From positions 10,116,501 through 10,180,500 of the forward strand of contig NC_062259.1 in assembly GCF_905475465.1 (NCBI RefSeq): 64,000 bases of DNA. Direction: 5' to 3'. The position numbers and the translations under genes were made by a program. Source of the stretch: Pieris napi. Its lineage: Eukaryota; Arthropoda; Insecta; Lepidoptera; Pieridae. A model generated the notes under the pieces. The model saw only the letters and a list, made by a program, of their open reading frames with translations, was not told where the DNA came from and searched no databases. This document shows, in pieces, positions 59,901 through 64,000 of the stretch (position 1 is its first letter; every line of letters starts with the position of its first letter).

Positions 59901-62900
59901 CAGTTGAGTTGCTACAATAACCACCTGTCGGATGATAACAATCGCGAATATAAATTAAGTGTACCGTAGAAACGGATGTTCGATCGTATAGGGCTATTAT
60001 ATCGCTAGCTTGTCAGTGCGAATTCTATATTTACTTGTACAATATTTGATATAGAAATATCTGTTTTAGTATCAGTGTTGGTAGGTATGTGACATTCTGC
60101 ATAAAAAAATCGATTTTTTATTATTCGATTGTTTTTTTAGCATGAAAAATCGATTATTTATTATTCGATTTTTTCTAATTTTTGAATTTATTTCAAAATA
60201 AACACCTTTAATATTTTATTTTTCATGGTTTTATTAATTAAAAATAAACAATAGAAATAATAAACACAAATTAACGTTTAAGAATAATCAAAATCGAAAT
60301 TAACCTAATCTCGTTTTGATAGATTTTAGGTGAAATTTGATTGATGCTGAGTGTATGCCTTTTCAGTAGCAGATTGCAGTATTTTTGTCGTCTTTTTTAT
60401 TGTTTGTAACCTTGTACTGCTGAATAAATTTATTTTACTTTTAAATTGCAGTGTTCCATTGAAACTTGAGTTTTTGCAATACATATTAACTGGTTTTATC
60501 ATCCTTTCGATGTTTTATAAAAAAACATCACTGCATCGAGTATATCAATACATCTTCAAAGCATCGGATCTATTCAATGTATCGCATTGTAAACATCGAT
60601 GTATTTCGAATATCCCTGATAGTTCGAGGTCCGGGTTATAAAAGACCATACATAATGTCGGGAGGTGGCAGATGAAAAATCGACTATGATTGATTTTCAA
60701 TTAATATAAAATTTAAAAATCGCGTACAAAAATCGAATTTCATTTTGAAAAAAAATTGATTATTTTTTCACATCCCTATGTTGGTAAAAAAACATACCTT
60801 TTTATATATAATTAGGGGCTACCGAACCTTGTCTTCCCGAAATTCAATCCGTGTATGGCATACGAGAGTCATAGCGCTAAATCTTGACTCTGAATTTTAC
60901 CCTAAGTCATATTATAGCATATAATATGACCCATCACGATAATAATATGGAAACAACTAAACGTTCAAAAATACTACAATTTTACTGTATATAATGCCAA
61001 AGTACAAAGTATTTATGTAAAGCATTCCTTATAATGTGCATAAACATAATCATATCTATAATCTCAATTGTATTATCTGTATATTTTTATCTGTCTATAA
61101 TCTATATAAAAAACAATTTAATTCCTGGTAGTATTTTGATAATAATTACATAGATTAGAGCTGTAACGGTAAAAAACATCATTTTATAATTTTTTTCAGG
61201 AAAATGGAATCATTACTTGCCACATCAATAACGTAAAGAAAAACATACCCTTTGCCGCTAATAAATGCGAAGTAAAAGTACTTCCACGTGTGGGCGACAA
61301 AGTTCTGTTTGATATATACCAGGTAACATAATTATTTCACAAAATTATTATTCAAGTATGAAAACAGGTCGTTTATTAAAAATATTTTTGAAAATTGTGA
61401 CGCGTAAGTTCATATAAATTTATAAACAATTAGTTTTTCAAACTAATAAAACAGTAAAAATCTGTTTTAAATTTTTATGATTTAACACTTGCCCTACTCA
61501 CAAAACACGCAAGGATTTTAATTTGGTTAACAATACACATAATAAAACAATATTAATACTGATTCATTTAGAAAAATTATCTACCGAACTAATTTAAATT
61601 TTATCTTTATTTCATTTTTATGACAACCTTTGATAAAAAATTTGTGATTGATTCTCTGCATTATTTAGATTCATGTGATTGTATTTTAACATCAGCTATT
61701 GTTAAATTACAGTCTAAGAGAACCAAAGACTTAGTAGCTATGTCTGTACAAATACAAACTTTGGGCACGGCCAATGGTAGTTCTGCTAACGGAAACTCTC
61801 GGCCCATCATGCAAGGGTTCATCGCAGCTTTGAAGGATGGCTTTGGGTTTATAGAAACAGCTGACCATACTAAGGAAATCTTTTTCCACTTCAGGTAGGT
61901 TTTTTTAAGCTTGCGTGTGTCAAATGTATATGATGTTTTTGGTTTAAAGAAAACTTATTTAACGAATATTAATACGAATTTATGATATTAGATTTAGGTT
62001 AAGAATTTTTATTTAGGCAAGAAAATTTTCTCTATGAAATGCTTTTGCTTATTTATTATCACAATAATATCTTTTTGGTATTTAGTCAAAAGTTAAGAAA
62101 TGTATGAGAAGTAATGCAATGCAATTTTTTATTTATTTAGCAAGGCAACTTTTATTTTTGAGCTATATAATTTTCTATTACTTTTACTATACTTAATGCG
62201 GGTCCGCACATTGTTTGCGCATTTTATTTAATCCGGGTTCTGGGTTCGATTCCCAGATTAATTTGTTTTAAATAAAGATTTAGCAAGCTTATATATATAA
62301 ACAGACACAGAAATGTGTCTAAGTGAAGATTGACCATGATACGAATTTAGGCTGTGCGTTTGTTGAAAATAATTAATATTTATAATAAAATTATTATTTA
62401 CCATTAACTTTAAACACAATTTTTAAAATCAGGCATTACTTGGAGTGGAGAAGCGAATGTTCTATTTATGATTGCGATATATGTGGTCTGGGTCATAGTT
62501 AAATTTTAGTTTTACCTTGATACAATTATTTTGAGACAAGCTATAAATAATTATAGAATGCATCGGAAGTATAATCGACATCTTTCGATAACTATTTTGA
62601 CCTATTCTGAATGATATAAGCATTAACTGTTTAAGTTTCCTTCGTTGTAATAGTAATTAAAGGAAATATTAAAATCTTTCATCTAGTAATTTTATTAATT
62701 ACAATGACAATTGCCACGGGTTTATAGTTAAAATAAATATTTCAGCAACCTCGAGCGCAATCCAGACGGTCTTGAGCTCGGCATGGAAGTTGAATACTCG
62801 TTGGGAAGGATCAGCAGTTCTGGTGGTGGATGTGCCAGTGCTGAGTTTGTTCGTGTCTTGCCCCGAGGTACTATCCCTATTGCCAAGCCATTGGAGGCGA

Positions 62901-63451
62901 CCCTGAATGGTACAGTTACGCGTACAATGCGCGCATTAAACCCGGACCAACTACAATATTCCGGTGAGTTCTCTACCTATACTTGGTGTTTTTTTATGTA
63001 GTTTAGTGGTGGCTAGTTGAATACCGTCTATATTTTTATTTATTGAATTGTGATGGTGATAGTTTTATTCTACTTTGGATTAATTACATATGAGAAATAT
63101 TAAATTTTGTAAATGGACTATTTGAAGAAAAATATGGAAATTGTTGAGAATCAAATTTGTTTTACTGTGAAAGTTAAAAAAAACTAATTTGGATTTTATA
63201 ATATTGGCTAATATTAATAATTTTCAAAAGTTTCAATACTTGTGAAGTCGAATAATAATTTTGATCATTTTCAGGTATGATCCAAGCTGATAATGGGACG
63301 TCATATGAGTTTGGAATTATGGGTCTAGCGTGCAAACGCGAGATTCTTCAAATCAGCGACCCGGTGACATTCCAAGCTGACGTCGAGGGACGTGCGACTA
63401 ACATTGTGCCCGTTAGAAAGAAACGACGAGCCATTGTAGACGCTATCAAAG
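56967..63451 (+). CDS. Unr: CSDE1/Unr, multi-cold-shock-domain RNA-binding protein (partial, 3' end beyond window)
   Basis: Cytoplasmic RNA-binding protein that controls translation and mRNA stability; in flies Unr acts with Sxl on msl-2. Exons: 56967-57084, 57189-57409, 57550-57926, 58091-58298, 58394-58579, 58701-58852, 58959-59091, 59474-59665, 61200-61322, 61713-61894, 62746-62963, 63275-63451. All are GT-AG and in phase, giving 762 residues before the window ends inside an AIVDAIKG that normally starts the last cold-shock domain. Four canonical domains carry the RNP1-like core: HSYGFIQC, KENFGFIE with EIFFHY, REGFGFIR with MSFHF, KDGFGFIE with EIFFHF. Between them lie non-canonical cold-shock domains without aromatic RNP motifs (starting near ARVTGIV, GRIKYR, IRGVISK and LNGTVTR), the alternation known for human CSDE1. 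The N-terminal MSGNPQWKLFQPP start is the first in-frame Met. Confidence 0.94.
59666..61199 (+). other. CSDE1 intron 8
   Basis: A 1.5 kb intron, the longest seen in this gene here. It is mostly occupied by the hAT-like element at 60084-60778. The rest is AT-rich. Confidence 0.75.
60084..60778. mobile_element. Non-autonomous hAT-like element in CSDE1 intron 8
   Basis: The right end reads ...TTTTTTCACATCCCTA, which inverted gives TAGGGATGTGAAAAAAT, a common hAT tip. The left end reads GGTATGTGACATT...AAAAAAATCGATTTTTT. TGTTGGTA (8 bp) is present on both sides (60076-60083, 60779-60786), as hAT insertion predicts. The left tip seems to have lost a TA. The interior has many ATCGAT/CATCGATGTA-type motifs and no transposase ORF. 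Confidence 0.65.
61895..62745 (+). other. CSDE1 intron 10
   Basis: AT-rich. A fragment at about 62228-62262 (GGGTTCTGGGTTCGATTCCC) resembles a polymerase III box B, so it may be the remnant of a tRNA-derived SINE. No exon. Confidence 0.5.
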
Positions 63452-64000
63452 GTATGTGTATATCCATCAAATAACTGTCAATTAAAAGGAACATATATAA
63501 TATACTGAATTTGATATAACCTACTTTTATTCTGTCCTCTGAGGATTTTCAGTTTCCAAGGGTTACTTTGTAGAAAACATACTTTGGAAATTTAGTGAAC
63601 TCGGTGCCAGTCCTAAATTGATGATCTGTAATGATACTTAAATATTTTCCATCTTCAATAATATCACAAACATATAAATTGAAAACATTTCTTAACTCGG
63701 TTAAATAAAAAGTTTCAATTTATTTGTTAATCCGATTGCCAAATTTCCTTTATTTTATCTATATTAATATTAAAAACAGAAAATATTTTTTAATTGTTAA
63801 TTTAATTGATTTTTGAAGTGAAACTTCTTTATCGACCGACGTATGGGAGAAATTTTGTAGCAAATCGTCACGTTTTTCGGTTACGCACCATGTTGCTTTT
63901 TGAAGTCAAACTCCTTGATCGGAGTTGGAAAAAAATTACCGTCACATTTTTTATTATTATTTATTTTTATTATTATTAATTTTATTTTATTATTAAATTC
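63452..64000 (+). other. CSDE1 intron 12 (runs off the window)
   Basis: No further CSDE1 exon is visible before the edge. From about 63815 to the end lies a dispersed-repeat-like block with GAAGTGAAACTTCTTTATCG, CAAATCGTCACGTTTTTCGG and GAAGTCAAACTCCTTGATCG, closing in a TTATTATTATT microsatellite. Confidence 0.55.

Noticed and set aside
60351..60641. 96-codon ORF in CSDE1 intron 8
   Set aside because: It lies wholly within the non-autonomous hAT-like element and has no transposase motif.
62200..62265. tRNA gene suggested by GGGTTCTGGGTTCGATTCCC
   Set aside because: A box-B-like stretch only; I cannot fold an acceptor stem, D arm or anticodon arm around it.
63541..63642. Possible further CSDE1 exon: acceptor-like GATTTTCAG followed by VSKGYFVENILWKF in the right phase
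   Set aside because: The next part of CSDE1 should start with a QFGFI-type cold-shock motif, which this does not resemble, and the frame stops at an NDT codon run.

Overview
The window is insect nuclear DNA, almost certainly from a moth or butterfly. It is AT-rich, has spliced genes with short GT-AG exons, and is full of repeat families I associate with Lepidoptera: a tRNA-derived SINE, small Helitron-like elements ending in CTAG, LINE 3' tails and several MITE types. I cannot name the species.

Four host genes lie on the + strand, in this order. (1) 50-2794 is a three-exon E2 ubiquitin-conjugating enzyme of the UBE2K type. (2) 5765-43758 is a bestrophin chloride channel whose 12 exons I could join in phase into about 670 residues. 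Its introns 1-3 are 5-14 kb long and hold most of the mobile DNA of the window. (3) 45517-49164 is a small five-exon gene for a membrane-anchored protein with a shrunken trypsin-like fold that lacks the catalytic His and Ser. (4) 56967 to beyond the right edge is CSDE1/Unr, an RNA-binding protein of repeated cold-shock domains. The first 12 coding exons (762 residues) are inside the window.

Mobile DNA by region. Intron 1 of bestrophin holds a 2.3 kb element with 441-bp, nearly identical inverted arms (8495-10791), which carries a 149-bp MITE inside it. Intron 2 holds a 3.15 kb decayed DNA transposon with 30-bp terminal inverted repeats (11481-14630), a 556-bp internally deleted relative of the intron-1 element (16832-17387), SINEs and a Helitron-like element. 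Intron 3 holds LINE 3' fragments, a GC-rich inverted-repeat block, another Helitron-like element and a SINE. Introns 5 and 6 each hold a MITE of one family, and intron 11 holds another inverted-repeat element. The spacer after bestrophin has a 326-bp hairpin. Between genes 3 and 4 sits an apparently complete LINE of the I type (49597-55283) with both ORFs open and a target-site duplication at its ends. CSDE1 intron 8 holds a hAT-like non-autonomous element.

The host genes show no functional link to each other. They look like an ordinary gene neighbourhood expanded by transposons. The most unusual host gene is the membrane-anchored pseudoprotease. The most unusual mobile DNA is the long-armed element with its short derivative.
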